Of a DNA stretch of 64,000 bases, positions 33,423-44,887 are shown one piece after another. Made by a program: the position numbers and the translations under genes. This DNA is from Amphibalanus amphitrite (lineage: Eukaryota; Arthropoda; Thecostraca; Balanomorpha; Balanidae), in NCBI RefSeq assembly GCF_019059575.1, contig NW_024882884.1, positions 62,001 through 126,000 of the forward strand, given 5' to 3'. The notes beneath the pieces were generated by a model. It made no database searches and had not been told where the DNA came from. It worked only from the letters and a program-made list of their open reading frames with translations. Position 1 is the stretch's first letter; every line of letters begins with the position of its first letter.

Positions 33423-35189
33423 CAGGGCCTCGGCTAAGGAATTTTGACTGGTGGGCCACTTGGGCAGCGACATGGACTGACCTTCGTAGTCATAGCCCCC
33501 CCCCCAATTTTCGATTTCTCCCCAGATTTCGGCCACTTTATTCTGCAAAAAAAAAAAACGTCAGGATGGTATTAAAAAATGTAAAAAAAGGGGCTAAACC
33601 CCCCCCCCCCCGACTCTTCAGAGAGAGGAGAGAGAAGGGACCCACAACCCTCTCAGCGGTGATACTCCGGCAGTGCACATAAAATCGCACAAGTATGCAC
33701 AAAATATTGACGCAGATTATGAAACTTTGGACGATAACTTACGGCCGGTCGGATGTTAAAAATCAGCGAGCCCTGAGTGGATCGCTCGCCGACTAGTCGG
33801 AGATTCGGAAGCGGTCGGAAGAGATCGGGCGTTGTCGGGTGGATCGGGAGGAATTGTGAACAGCACGAGTGCAACTTTATACATAAAGTGGGTTGTAGCA
33901 GGAACCCCAAAAGAGGGTTGTAGCAGCAACCCCAACATCTCTGAAAATGATCATTAAGCCTATTGGTGTCGCATGGAAAAGAATTGACTCAAAAGCCCAA
34001 GCACACTGCGCGTGAGTGCGCAACCCTAATATTTTCTTTAAAAAAAAGTTATGTACACTTCTGGTGGACAGTGTCCTAAACTTTCGATTTGTCTTGGGTG
34101 TCTGAGTGGAAAATTCTAGCCACCCAAAATGTGAGAGTGGAAAATTATCCATTCTTATTCTTGAGTGTCATCTTCAGCCCAAATGAGAAATTTTTGGAAC
34201 GCTGACTGTGAACGGTTCGAAATTCGTCCGACTGGTCGGATGTGTGACTGCAAGCATCATACCGGTCGTGAAGACGCATAACAAGGGCTTTAATATCGCT
34301 TGCAGACTTCAATCGGCTGGAAGTCGCCGACACTACCTCTAGTTTGACTCTGGCTTAAGGCCGTGTTACACTGCCGAATTTTGGCCACGACCCTGTCGCC
34401 GAATCACGTCGTGTAGGAAATCGGCGAACAGTTCACCGACAGAGGCGAACAGTTCGCCGACAGAGCCCGATTTGCAGACAACGGGTGGGGGGCCCCCCTA
34501 ATCGTGCGCGGGTCGAAGCTGATCCATGATTCGGCGAACATCGCGAATGAATGGCGAATCTGTTGCGAATAGTCGGCGATACCTTGGCAACAAGTCGGCG
34601 CACGTAGCGACATGTCGGCGGTGACTCGGCGAGTGTTTGGCGATCATGTTCGTTTATTATAAGTTCGGCGAACGGCCACGAAATTTTCATTTTTCATGAA
34701 ATATTCGTGGCGGTCGTGACGAACCGTAAAAGTCGCGCGGTGTGCACCGACTGGTCTGCGAAATGCCAAGACCGTGGAAGAAAGATCCCGAATCGATCCG
34801 CGACATAGGATGACTTGCATATTCGTGCACATTCGTGTACCAAAATTCGGCAGTGTAACAAGGGCTTTATATCGTGTCTATCGGCCAGCCGTCTGAGATC
34901 GCTCGCAGGCTTATCCCCGACCGTCTGAACTAGTCTGTTCTTCCACTTTTTACCCCAAGAGGATATTGCAAACAATAGGTTGAAGTTTTTTCACAAGAAT
35001 ATGTTTCACCGATGGGTACCTACTTTACAGCCTGAAAATGTACGATAAGATCTGCTAGTTCAATTTGAAATGTGAAAACTTAGACTTTTCGGAAAATTAC
35101 TGGTGGGCCAAATCTTTGAGGCTGGTGGGCCATTTCGGGTCACTGGTGGGCCATTTGGCCCACCAGTTAACATGTTAGCCGAGGCCCTG
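33423..35189. mobile_element. CAGGG-ended element with 9-bp direct repeats
   Basis: The left end is CAGGGCCTCGGCTAA and the right end TTAGCCGAGGCCCTG, both followed inwards by CTGGTGGGCCA motifs. ACTTTTGCT occurs directly outside both ends (33414-33422 and 35190-35198). Nine bases is longer than the usual hAT 8 bp; either one base is shared by chance or another superfamily such as MULE is involved. The interior is non-coding and holds a further MITE at 34358-34872. Confidence 0.75.
34358..34872. mobile_element. Harbinger-like MITE
   Basis: The termini are AGGCCGTGTTACACTGCCGA and the complement of AGCCCTTGTTACACTGCCGA, with TTA on each side (34355-34357 and 34873-34875). A 3-bp TTA duplication with GTTACAC-type ends resembles PIF/Harbinger elements. 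It is 515 bp and non-coding, with many CGGCGAA words. Confidence 0.65.
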
Positions 35190-35198
35190 ACTTTTGCT

Positions 35199-36650
35199 GG
35201 CATACATTTACCATACGTGCTTTTACTAAACGAGCAATCACTCCCAGGAACTGCTGACATCTGCCGGTTGAATCAGCAACTAATACCTGCAGAATGGACG
35301 GTCGGAGTGCTGATATCGCCCGGCGGCGCAGTGTGACAGTACTACGGAAAGTGTGGAAATTGTCGAATGTCGAGCACCAGTAAGATGCCTTGTAGGAAGA
35401 CAAACGAGCGAGCACGAGGGTGACCCGTTCATGTGCACAACTGGGAAGCGGTACCTCCAACGGACTTGCGCACTGCACAGTGCACACGACACCCTACTAA
35501 ACGGACCATCCCGGCCGATCCCTAACGGTGTTGGAAATTAAGTGCAATCGGCCCAATCGTTATCGGGATGTCGAAGCGGCCCCCTGCACATTTGCAGGTG
35601 CTGTGGTACCCAACTGTGAATTGCATTTCTGCACAACATCGTTCTTAGTTATGATTGCAATGTCGCAGCCTGCACCCGGCCTAGAACCCCCGTTTGAAAG
35701 CATCTTTTCAATTAAATCGCCGACACTTTTCCGGCGAGTTGATGCGCCCCTCGCGGCGATTTCACGTGTCGGCGCTAACTGTCGTCGCACACGTGACGGG
35801 TCCGCTTGGTGGGTCTGTGGCGTGAGTGGGCGGTTACGGAAGCACCCGTCCTGCGGGGGGGGGGGGGGCGACCCGGTCACTCGGTCTCCAGGGATTGTGT
35901 GATCGATGACCGCGGGAAGGTGGCCCGGTCGGTCGTCCTCCGGGACCCGGGGCCGCCGAGGGCTCGCGACATGACACCGCCGACCTGCCGCGCCAGGATC
36001 GGGACACTGCATCGTAGCCGAGTGGACATTTCTAAGAGCACGGGAGACGAGATATCACATCCTTTGACCATAGAAATTAGCTGGCTAATTAATATACAAT
36101 TACAACTGGAAGAACATTTGAAGACAAAATTTCCTTCTGCTCGATTTCATCAGATACGAACTATGTAGAAACGGACTCGAATAAAAAATAAGCGATCATC
36201 TACAGAACAAGAATCTGACCAACGTCCTGCCGCTGACCCCGCTCTGGAGCTGCCTGACGGCCAGTACTATCGCCTCCAACGCGGCGGTGAAAGCTCACAC
36301 GGCGAGTCGTAAAACGCCAGCTCCTCGCAATGGCAATGACGCACCCGTCTCCACTTGGAGGACTTTTGTCAGATGCCCCCTGAGGGACATACTGTCAAAC
36401 CAAGGCTCTATGTCAAACGGCAAATCCCTCAACGAGCCCGCCTCATCACGGAATGCGAAAAAAGGATGACTCCTGAAAGTCACACTTCTCACACAAACTA
36501 AAATGTGAAAACAACCAGGCAAACTGGAAACAATTAGCAAACTGGAAAAGACCGCCCGGGACGAATCAAAATGTAGCGTGAGAGCAGTCCGATGACCATT
36601 CCTAGTTTTCCGACTTCTAGACTAAGAGCGAATGGCGATGATGCGTCATA
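35199..36650. other. no gene recognised; CpG-rich 35740-36010
   Basis: The CpG-rich part carries overlapping open frames on both strands, none with a recognisable domain or supported splice sites. A 13-base G-tract lies at about 35855-35868. Confidence 0.3.
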
Positions 36651-36652
36651 TA

Positions 36653-38534
36653 GGGGAGAGTGGGGCACATTCGCGTATGGGGCTCATTCGTTTTCAGCAG
36701 TTTATGGGAACACGAGTGACCGCACGAGCTCAAGGTAAATTATGGAAATATGTCAATCATTGCCACCCTTCATGCACTGTAGAAGACAACACCGTACCTG
36801 CTGGCATGCTTGATAAAAACGCAAATTTGTAATATTCGTGCGCTTTCCAAACTTTTCTCATATCATCCATTTTCGTGATCCTGACTTGGAAATGTGGTTC
36901 AGTATTTCAAATTTGGGGGCGAAGAAGCTCGTGACAAGTGATTCACGCGACCTTGGCGAGGTCACGGAGGCCGGCAGTTGGCACATTCTTGTTGGCCAGC
37001 CCATTTTTTCTACATATGTTGTGCAATGCATTCTTGTCGAAAGGAATCAAGTGAAATGACCCCTTGTCAATTTCTTTTGGTAAATTTCTGGTAATGTTCA
37101 GTAATTGCTCGAACTTTGCAGGGTGCACGGAAGTGCCCCACCCCTTGCACGGAAGTGGCCCATAGGAGGGGCAGTTTCGTGCAAACGTTCAGAGTTATTA
37201 AAAGTCATTTTTTATAATAAAAGCAACAATTTTAGAGGATAACTTTTAACCCGCGCCCTGATGGGGTCTGCCGAGCAACGCGGTCTGATGGGGGGGGGGG
37301 GGCATTATGGCCCCCCCTAAGATCTCGAGAACCACGCAACATAGCGACAAGCGGTAAACGGCGTTGGATAGCCCCAGCGGGGAACTACCTTGTGACCCAA
37401 TTTCATTGACCTCGGTCAAACCGATGACGTCACAGGTCAGGTCAAAGGTCGAATTTTCACCGTTTACAGGCATTTCAAGAAATGCGTTGTAAAATCGAGT
37501 AAAATGCATTTCATTGAAAATCATCGATGGGAAAATGTTCTTCAAACACATATTTTGCTATTTGAGGTCACTGATACCAGGTCAGGTCACAGAGGTCAGG
37601 TCACTGGGGTGTCACAATATGAAAGTGTCGTGTGATGCATGTTTTATGGTCCATTTTACATGACAAATGCGATTATGTGGGTCAAGCAGACTTTTGGGCC
37701 AGCTTAGGTCACGTTTTGGTCAAGGTCAGGTCAAGGTCAGGCCAAGGTCAGGTCAAATTAGGTCAAATTTCAAAGTTGATATTTTTGCATAAAATGGGTA
37801 TCGATTCGATGCAGCTCGTCACGGGGAGTTCAATGGTGGTCTCCGTTTTGCGCTAAAAGGTCTAGAATTGCTAAAAATTGAGTTCAAAAATTTGACGTCA
37901 TCAATTTTTAACAGTTTTTTCGCTATAACTTGGCCAAAAAAAGGTATCGATCTAAAATTTGGTATGTATATCGAAGAGCGCAGGGACTATCACATATATT
38001 CCGGTTTTTTTCGATACTCGAAAAAAAAAATTGTTGTAAATTTTTTGAGTTTTTCTAAAAAAATCAATTTTTTATTTTTTGGGGTCAAAATCCCAAAATT
38101 TCGAAAATCCGAGATCGCAGTTTTGTAGCGCCGTGTTTTCTCTACACAAAAACATAAAGAACTTTAAAATTGCTTGTTAACTGTAGAATTGGTGAGCGTT
38201 TCAAGATGTCATGTTTTTTGCTTCTTTTTACTCGAACATGACTTCAGTTTGACCTCAATAACTCCTGACCTGAGGTGACCTGTGACTTGAAATTTTGTGT
38301 GAAGGTGTCAAATTGATTCCCGGTAAGGTACCCAAAATTTGGCGGCGCTGCGCGCTAAAGAAAAACCACAGGGGGGGGGGCCAAAATGGCCCCCCATCAG
38401 GGCGCGGGTTAAAGAGGAAAAATATCTGTACCTAATAGGTAGTTCCTTTCCATACTACAATCAACAATTTTGCCGTTGCAAAGAACAGATATATGGATTT
38501 ATCCATTTTCGCACGAATGTGCCCCACTCTCCCC
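36653..38534. mobile_element. TA-flanked GGGGAGAGTGGGG element (outer, split by copy E)
   Basis: The left end GGGGAGAGTGGGGCACATTC and its complement at the right end are perfect over at least 20 bp. TA borders both sides (36651-36652 and 38535-38536). TTAA element E sits inside at 37250-38408, leaving about 720 bp of the original element. No transposase frame is left. Confidence 0.75.
37250..38408. mobile_element. TTAA-flanked element, copy E
   Basis: TTAA at 37246-37249 and 38409-38412. The left end is CCCGCGCCCTGATGG and the right end CCATCAGGGCGCGGG. G-tract/C-tract hairpins lie at about 37289-37317 and 38369-38396. Perfect TCAAGGTCA sites are at 37720-37728 and 37731-37739. The interior is closely similar to copy A, including a shared stretch around 37797-37830. 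No transposase. Confidence 0.8.
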
Positions 38535-38709
38535 TACTGGGTATTACATAACATGCTTCCACAGCATGGAAAGCAAGCAGCTCGAAAGGTGTTCTTGCTG
38601 GCAAGGCATCAAAGGCGGGAAATTTCTACCTGCAAACCTGAGCGACCTCAATGGTGATTGTACCTCGTGCACAAGAGTTTTCAAAGAGTTTTTACCCGGT
38701 CTTTTATGA

Positions 38710-39822
38710 AAGTCCATCGAGGCTCTAGAGAAATACGCGAACGGCCAAATCAATGAGGTCGTTGAGCGCAAAAAGTTCAACGAACGGGTACAGGAACAGG
38801 GCGAATCCTTTGATGACTTTTTAACGTCCCTTAGAGAACTCGCCCGCAGCTGCAATTTTTGCACTGAATGTCGCGATTCGCTTATAAGGGATAGAATCAT
38901 TATGGGTCTGAGGTCTGCAGAGACCGTTCGATGTCTGTGTGCAACACCGGACCTATCTCTGTCGGCCACTGTTACTGTTTGCAGGGCGCAGGAGGCGGCA
39001 TCTCGCGACGCACGGGAGCTGCACGGCGGCACTGCGGACGGCCCGTCGGCCCTGCAGGTGTGGTCGCCCCGGGCCGGTGGCGGTCCGGCCGCCTGCACTG
39101 GCTGCGGTCGGCGGACGCACCGACCCGGCCAGCAGTGCCCCGCCCGCGGGCTGCGGTGTCGGGCCTGCCGGGGACCGGACCACTTCGCAGCTGTGTGCCG
39201 GTCGAGGACCGACGGCCGGCGGAGCCGCGAGGGGTCGTACGGACGGTACCGATCCCCGCCACCCCGGGACCGGTATCGGTTCCCACCGCTCCGTGATCGG
39301 TACCTGTCATCTCCGCCGCGAGACCGGCCTCAGTCTCCGAGAGGTCGGCACATGTCGTCGCCGCCCCGAGAGGTGTACCGGTCACCATCTCCCCGCGATC
39401 GGCACCGTGCAGCGACAGGGGATCGTCGCGCCTCTCGTAGTCGCCAACGGCAGTCTCCAGACGGGCACGGCCGAGTCCGTTTCCGGCGGGATGGTGAAAC
39501 GGCGAATCACGTGGACCGCCGGAGCCCCAGCACATCGGCTATCATCGCGTCTGCATCGGTACAGGGTGCCCCGAGGGTGCGGGTACGCGTAGAGGCGTAC
39601 TACTCTGCTGATGTGGACGCGCTGCCCGACACCGGAGCGGACATCAGTGTTGGAGGTATCCAGTTCCTGGACGACATGAATGAGTTCCCTGAGAACCTTC
39701 TACCGCCCAACGAGCACCCGAAAGCAGCTGACGGATCGGCGTTCTTCCCGTTCGTATCACCCTGGGTGACGTCACGGTTGATGACGACATACACATTCTT
39801 CCGCGCGTCACGGGTCTGCTGA
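38710..39822 (+). pseudogene. gag and protease region of the Gypsy element
   Basis: Open from 38710 to the stop at 39820-39822, but preceded in the same frame by a TGA at 38707-38709 and lacking a clear 5' start. It has a capsid-like segment (KKFNERVQEQGESFDDFL), two zinc knuckles (C-X2-C-X4-H-X5-C and CRACRGPDHFAAVC, about 39097-39200), then an unusual Arg/Ser/Pro stretch of repeated RYxSPPPRD units (39235-39420), and the protease active-site motif DTGADIS at about 39628. The protease is cut in two: its C-terminal part is encoded in the frame used by pol from about 39740, so a frame change is needed within the domain. An indel is likelier than a programmed shift. Confidence 0.7.
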
Positions 39823-42800
39823 TGTCATGGAGGACCACCCGCCGGTTAAACATTATTCCAAAGGACTACCCGCGTCAAATGAAGAGCGCGACCTCGACGC
39901 CCTACGTCAACAGCGCTGGTTCGAGACACCCGGCAGCTCCAGACGACAGCAGTACGACTGCTACCCCGGTCTTTGAAGATCAAGCAAGCTCGGCCGGATG
40001 GCCGCGCAGCACGGCCACGCCAGCGCCATCTACAACGCAACCCGACCGCTTTGTGGCGACATCTGTGCGGGCGGAATCCGCACCGCGCTGTCGCCAAGCT
40101 GCACTGCCATCTACATCCCAGGTCAGGGAAGAGACACTAACTCCGAGCACTCACTGTACGACCAACGGTCAGATAGCCACTCCCGAGCACCGAGAGGAGC
40201 AACGTGCCACGAGGATCCCAGACCTCGTGCAGGAATTCCCCACTGTGTTTGATGGCAACATTCGGTGCATGCCAGGAGAGGAGTACAAGATCCATCTCCG
40301 TGAAGATGCGGTGCCATTCTGCGTCACCGCGCCACGACGGGTACCACTGTCGTATCGTGACCCACTGAAAGAGGAGCTGAAACGTCTTGAGGACCAAGAC
40401 ATCATCTTCCCGGTGACGACTCCGACTGACTGGTGCGCACCGATCGTTGTCAGCGCCAAAAAGGGAGGCGGCATCCGGCTCTGCGTGGATCTTTCGATGC
40501 TGAACAAACACATCCGTCGAGAACGCTATCAATCACCGACTCCAGCAGAAGAAGTAGCATCCATTGTCGGAAAGAGGGCCAAATGGTTCACAGTGGTTGA
40601 TGCTGCCAAGGGATACCACCAGTGCCCGCTTGCGGAAGAAAGCAGGCTACTGACAACTTTCATCACAACGTTCGGGAGATTTGCCTTCAAACGCGCCAGG
40701 TATGGTGTCTCTTCGATCTCCGAGCATTACAACCGGAGGATGGACGAGGCACTGCAGGGAATGCCCGATAACTACCGGAAAGTGGTAGATGACGTCATCA
40801 TCTTCAGCAGCACACTGGAAGAGCACATCCAGCACGTTCGGGAGTTTCTGTCTCGATGCGAGGAACGAGGCATTTCCCTCAACCTGGGAAAGCTCCAACT
40901 GGCTCAACGCTCCGCAAAGTTCGCCGGCTTCATTGTGACACAAGAGGGGTACAAGCCAAACCCGCAACTGACTCAAGCTCTATCTGCGTTCCCGACTCCG
41001 CGTAACATCTCTGACTTACGCGGATTCTTCGGACTCATCAACCAGCTGTCCCCATTCACCGACAGTGTAGCAGAGCTAATGGAGCCGCTTCGTTCTCTTC
41101 TGAGTCCAAGAACCACCTTTCTGTGGAAAGAGCACCATCAGCGGGCGTTCGAGAGAGCGAAGGAACACCTTGCTTCGGTGCCGACTCTCGGCTTCTTCGA
41201 CCCCACCAGGCCGACGATGCTCGCAACCGACGCGAGTCGCAAGAAGGGTCTGGGCTTTGTTCTGCGACAAGCTGACAAGGATGGGCGATGGCACGTCATC
41301 CAAGCTGGATCACGCTTCCTCAGTGATGCCGAAACGCGGTACGCGACCATCGAGCTTGAGGCGCTCGCTGTATGCTGGGGCCTACAGAAGTGCCGCCTGT
41401 TCATCGGAGGGCTTCCGAGCATCGAAGTAATCACGGACCATCGTCCTCTCGTACCAATTCTCAATAGCAAGACGCTAGACGAGATTGAAAATCCAAGGCT
41501 GCAGCGTCTCAAGTTACGGATGAGTGAGTTTGGGACAATCTCAGCAAGATGGGTACCGGCCTCCCAGCACAGCGCTGCAGACGCCCTGTCTAGGAACCCG
41601 ATAGAGCACCCAAACGGTGACGACGAGTGTGGAGAGGATGCAACGACTTCTTGCATCCAGTCTATCGTCATCAGTGAACTCAAGGCCCATGACGTCGACA
41701 TCAGTCTCAAAGAGGTCCGGGAGGCTGCTGCTGCGGACCACGAGTTCCAGCTACTGGCAGAAGTCATTCGAAACGGCTTCCCTGACAGTAAATCAGAGGT
41801 CCCAGAAGCCGTCAAAAGGTACTGGCCAGTTCGAGATCGCCTGACAGTGGACGATGGAATCGTTCTTTGTGGATGCAGGGTCGTTATACCCCCATCCCTG
41901 CGGAAGAGAACGCTCGTGACACTCCACGCGGGGCACCTGGGGAGAGAAAGGGCAATTTCCAGAGCAAGACAGATCATCTATTGGCCAGGAATGAGTGCTG
42001 ACGTCGATCACGTCACAAAGTCGTGCGACCGCTGTCAGAGTGAGCTCCCCTCCCAACAGCGGGAGACGCTGATCCAGCACGAGCTTCCAGGACGACCCTT
42101 TCAGCATCTGACTGTCGACATTGGAAGTCACGCTGGAGGTAAATATCTTGTTGTTGTGGATGGGTTTTCTGGATGGCGTCATGTAGCATACCTCGGCTTA
42201 CACTCGGGCACAACCAAAGTCATGTCTGCATTGTTAAATGTCTTCCGACAAATCGGGGTTCCTGAGGCACTGTGGAGTGACGGGGGCACTGAATTCACAT
42301 CATATCAGTTCCGAAGTTTTCTCAGAAAGTGGGGCATCAGTCATCACACATCATCTCCCCACTATCCACAATCTAATGGGCTCGCCGAGTCTGGAGTGAA
42401 GGCTGCTAAAAAGCTATTGAGAAGGTGCTGGGACTTTCGCAGGTGCAGACTGGACGAGGACGCCTGGACGAGAGGGATCCTCCAACACTGGAACACGCCC
42501 GGTAGCTGCGGAGTGTCGCCAGCTCAGCTCGTGTACGGACGACCGATCAGAGACACTCTCCCATCACACCCTGATCTCTACAAACGGCAGCCCCCTGAGG
42601 AGTTCGCTGACCGACGGGAGGAGTGCCGTCGTAAAACTAAGGAGCGCTACGACAGCCGAGCACGGGATCTCCCCGAGTTCCCAGTCGGAACCCATGTACG
42701 GGTGCAAGACGTCCGCACCCGCCGGTGGGAGAGGTGCGGCACAGTGACTGACGTCCTACCGTTCCGGAGGTATCGTGTGCGGTTTGACGATGGCGGCAGT

Positions 42801-43031
42801 GTAGACCGCAACCGGTGCCACCTTCGCCGGAGGTATGCTGTTGTTGAACCGTGTCTAGCGGAGAGGAGCGGTGCATCGGACAACTCAGGTCCGACCGGGC
42901 AGCGTCGCGCCGAGTTGCCCAGCGGAGGCCGACAGCCGCTTCAGGGGACGTCCCGTCTCGCCGAGGAGCCGCCGCTCCGACGGTCGACGCGGACGAGGAG
43001 ACGGCCGAGGCGTCTGATAGAGGAGATGTAA
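39822..43031 (+). CDS. pol: Gypsy pol: reverse transcriptase, RNase H, integrase
   Basis: An uninterrupted frame of 1069 codons. Reverse transcriptase spans about residues 175-400, with KKGGGIRLCVDLS (~212) and an active-site box VVDDVIIF (~322) in which the usual YxDD tyrosine is valine. RNase H follows (TDAS ~467, ELEAL, TDHRPL, ADALSR). The integrase has the HHCC zinc motif (HAGHLG...CDRC, ~702-735) and a D,D35E core: TVDIG, SDGGTEF (~818) and AESG (~855). No chromodomain was recognised. The start given is the first ATG and overlaps the gag stop by one base (TGATG), but protease sequence extends upstream in this frame, so the true polyprotein joins further 5'. Intactness suggests a fairly recent insertion. 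Confidence 0.9.
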   Translation: MSWRTTRRLNIIPKDYPRQMKSATSTPYVNSAGSRHPAAPDDSSTTATPVFEDQASSAGWPRSTATPAPSTTQPDRFVATSVRAESAPRCRQAALPSTSQVREETLTPSTHCTTNGQIATPEHREEQRATRIPDLVQEFPTVFDGNIRCMPGEEYKIHLREDAVPFCVTAPRRVPLSYRDPLKEELKRLEDQDIIFPVTTPTDWCAPIVVSAKKGGGIRLCVDLSMLNKHIRRERYQSPTPAEEVASIVGKRAKWFTVVDAAKGYHQCPLAEESRLLTTFITTFGRFAFKRARYGVSSISEHYNRRMDEALQGMPDNYRKVVDDVIIFSSTLEEHIQHVREFLSRCEERGISLNLGKLQLAQRSAKFAGFIVTQEGYKPNPQLTQALSAFPTPRNISDLRGFFGLINQLSPFTDSVAELMEPLRSLLSPRTTFLWKEHHQRAFERAKEHLASVPTLGFFDPTRPTMLATDASRKKGLGFVLRQADKDGRWHVIQAGSRFLSDAETRYATIELEALAVCWGLQKCRLFIGGLPSIEVITDHRPLVPILNSKTLDEIENPRLQRLKLRMSEFGTISARWVPASQHSAADALSRNPIEHPNGDDECGEDATTSCIQSIVISELKAHDVDISLKEVREAAAADHEFQLLAEVIRNGFPDSKSEVPEAVKRYWPVRDRLTVDDGIVLCGCRVVIPPSLRKRTLVTLHAGHLGRERAISRARQIIYWPGMSADVDHVTKSCDRCQSELPSQQRETLIQHELPGRPFQHLTVDIGSHAGGKYLVVVDGFSGWRHVAYLGLHSGTTKVMSALLNVFRQIGVPEALWSDGGTEFTSYQFRSFLRKWGISHHTSSPHYPQSNGLAESGVKAAKKLLRRCWDFRRCRLDEDAWTRGILQHWNTPGSCGVSPAQLVYGRPIRDTLPSHPDLYKRQPPEEFADRREECRRKTKERYDSRARDLPEFPVGTHVRVQDVRTRRWERCGTVTDVLPFRRYRVRFDDGGSVDRNRCHLRRRYAVVEPCLAERSGASDNSGPTGQRRAELPSGGRQPLQGTSRLAEEPPLRRSTRTRRRPRRLIEEM

Positions 43032-43169
43032 TGATAGGCTTGCGTGTGCGCAGCGTGATGTTTCTTTTCACTTGTCAAGTTATTTTGTTGTTATTTTGTT
43101 GTCAAGTTGTTTTCGTTGTTACGTTATGCTGGTACTTATGGCTGTAATATGAGCTCAGGTGGGACCCCT

Positions 43170-43183
43170 GAGGGGAGGGGAGA
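43170..43183 (+). other. polypurine tract and probable 3' LTR start
   Basis: GAGGGGAGGGGAGA is followed by TGTGCTGG about 140 bases after the pol stop, the usual position for a polypurine tract and LTR boundary. There is no 5' LTR to compare. Confidence 0.4.
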
Positions 43184-43469
43184 TGTGCTGGTGTTCCCGC
43201 CTCCGTTGTGCGTGGTGTGCCGGTGTGTGCCCGAGTTGAGTCCCTGGAGACGCCACTGCCGTGCCCTGCCCTCCGGCGGTCGGCCGGCCGGCTGGGTTCC
43301 TGGTCCCTTGGTGGTCAGTTGGAGCGGAGCACCAATACACGCCGGAACGTTACTACCGCGTCTCACAACGGCATATGTAATGCAGAGTGAAGATCTTTGC
43401 ACATCAGGAGCGCCGTACTATCCGCATACCGATTCTCCTCGCGGCGTCGCCCGGCCCATATTTATCGCA

Positions 43470-43530
43470 ACCGGTAGTCTCGGACTAAGGATTCGTGTGT
43501 CGAGGGTTCGAGTCCCGGAAGCGCTCGGTA
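43470..43530 (+). other. tRNA-like B-box fragment
   Basis: GGTTCGAGTCC (43505-43515) is a perfect pol III B box within a tRNA-like surrounding, but no A box or cloverleaf could be fitted. It is probably a tRNA pseudogene or SINE remnant. Confidence 0.3.
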
Positions 43531-43614
43531 GTTTTAACTTTGCTGTTTCCAAATATTTGGCGAAAAAGGTTGTATTTATCGAAAACCGGCTCAATTTACT
43601 TGCCTTAAAGGGAC

Positions 43615-44887
43615 AGTATCATCGAAAAAAAATCCATGTATGGAGCTGATTTTTTTTTTACTAGCATTTCTTATTTTTCTGAATCAGAAAAACATAGTTT
43701 GAGGACCGAACTCGGTGAAAAATATTGCAACCACATTTCATTTTCATGATTCATTTTCATGAGCCGTTAGGCGGCACGGGCGGACATCGATAGCAGCGCC
43801 TCTATCGGTCACTAGGGAAAGCTGGGCTGTAGGCGACGAAATACCGGCTGAGTTGTCACACGTTGAATAGGTTTATAGACATCCGTCTTGTGAAAAAGTT
43901 GAACTTTTGCCTTCAATATTTCTACAGGCAATTTTAGAAGTGTCTTCACATAGATTACAACACCGTTTAGATTATTGTATTCACTTCAAGCCTTCCCTAT
44001 TGTTCTTGATGATGCGGGAACTATTTCTAATTAGTGTTTCTAGATTAATAAAAGAACGTATTGTGCAAACGATGAAAAAAACATAGATGGAAGATTTTAA
44101 ATGCAATTTTCTCTAGCAATTAATGGTAAATTCTCTACAGATCAAGGAAAAGATGCATGCTAACTGATAATTTAAAGTTCTTGGGGCCAATTGTTTTCTT
44201 CTTTTCTTACGTCGCCCCAATGGCCGCGAATACACTTGTGATAACGCCTATCGCGAACCACCACTATACAAGCATGGCCGCCAGTTTGGAAGCATGCAAA
44301 ATTACTACAGAACTGGCGCAGATAATACATTATTGACGCTACGCTTACGCGGTCGTTCTTCTGATTGAGTTGTCCTTAGGGAGAGGTAGCCTTAGGTATT
44401 GCCTATAAAAATATAACGTGACAATTGGAGGGAGTGACAATTGGACGTGACAATTGACAATGGGAGAAAATATCACGTGACAATCACGTGATAAACGTCA
44501 TACATTGGAGGGAGATTGTGATTCAAGCTGGAGGAATTCCTTTGTTGAGCCGCTAGAATCCGAAGGAAACAGCGGAAATTGCCTACGACTATTTAATGAA
44601 TTTAACGGTGATGAATAAGTGCGAAAAACGTTTTGGCTTTATAAAATTTGATGAAATGACCAGGGTAAAAGTTTTATTACTGGCGGTCAATTCAAAACGG
44701 CGCAAACATTTAAAAAACAGTGAAGATAGTGAAGCACGATTCAAAGTGTAGTACACCTTTCGTACTTTGAGCGGCGATAGCGGGATAACGGTGTGGAGCT
44801 TCGAGGATCGGTCTTCAGTTCCCGGACCAGAAAGGTGGGGCCTATGCAATGTCAAATTTCATCAAAGTGGTGATACTGTCCCTTTAA
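43615..44887. mobile_element. TTAAAGGGACAG-ended element, long copy
   Basis: It has the same termini as the element at 10620-11411 and is inverted relative to it, with high similarity in the outer parts. It carries about 490 extra bases (about 43762-44253), bounded by CGTTAGGCG and CGCCTATCG, exactly where the short copy is continuous. This is either a nested insertion or a part lost from the short copy. No transposase. Confidence 0.7.

Larger units (their letters stand above)
38560..43610 (+). mobile_element. Ty3/Gypsy LTR retrotransposon, 5' end missing
   Basis: Gag, protease, reverse transcriptase, RNase H and integrase follow in Gypsy order. A polypurine tract at 43170-43183 is followed by TG, a plausible start of the 3' LTR. 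The 5' LTR and primer site are absent: upstream lies the end of the GGGGAGAG element at 38534. The right border is uncertain and is limited by the TTAAAGGGACAG element that begins at 43615. Confidence 0.75.

Noticed and set aside
36225..36290. Actin-like peptide LELPDGQ in one frame
   Set aside because: The next residues do not follow actin and no other actin segment is nearby; probably chance.
38902..39592. Several overlapping long frames on both strands over the Gypsy gag
   Set aside because: Shadows of the GC-rich gag frame; only that frame carries zinc knuckles and DTGAD.
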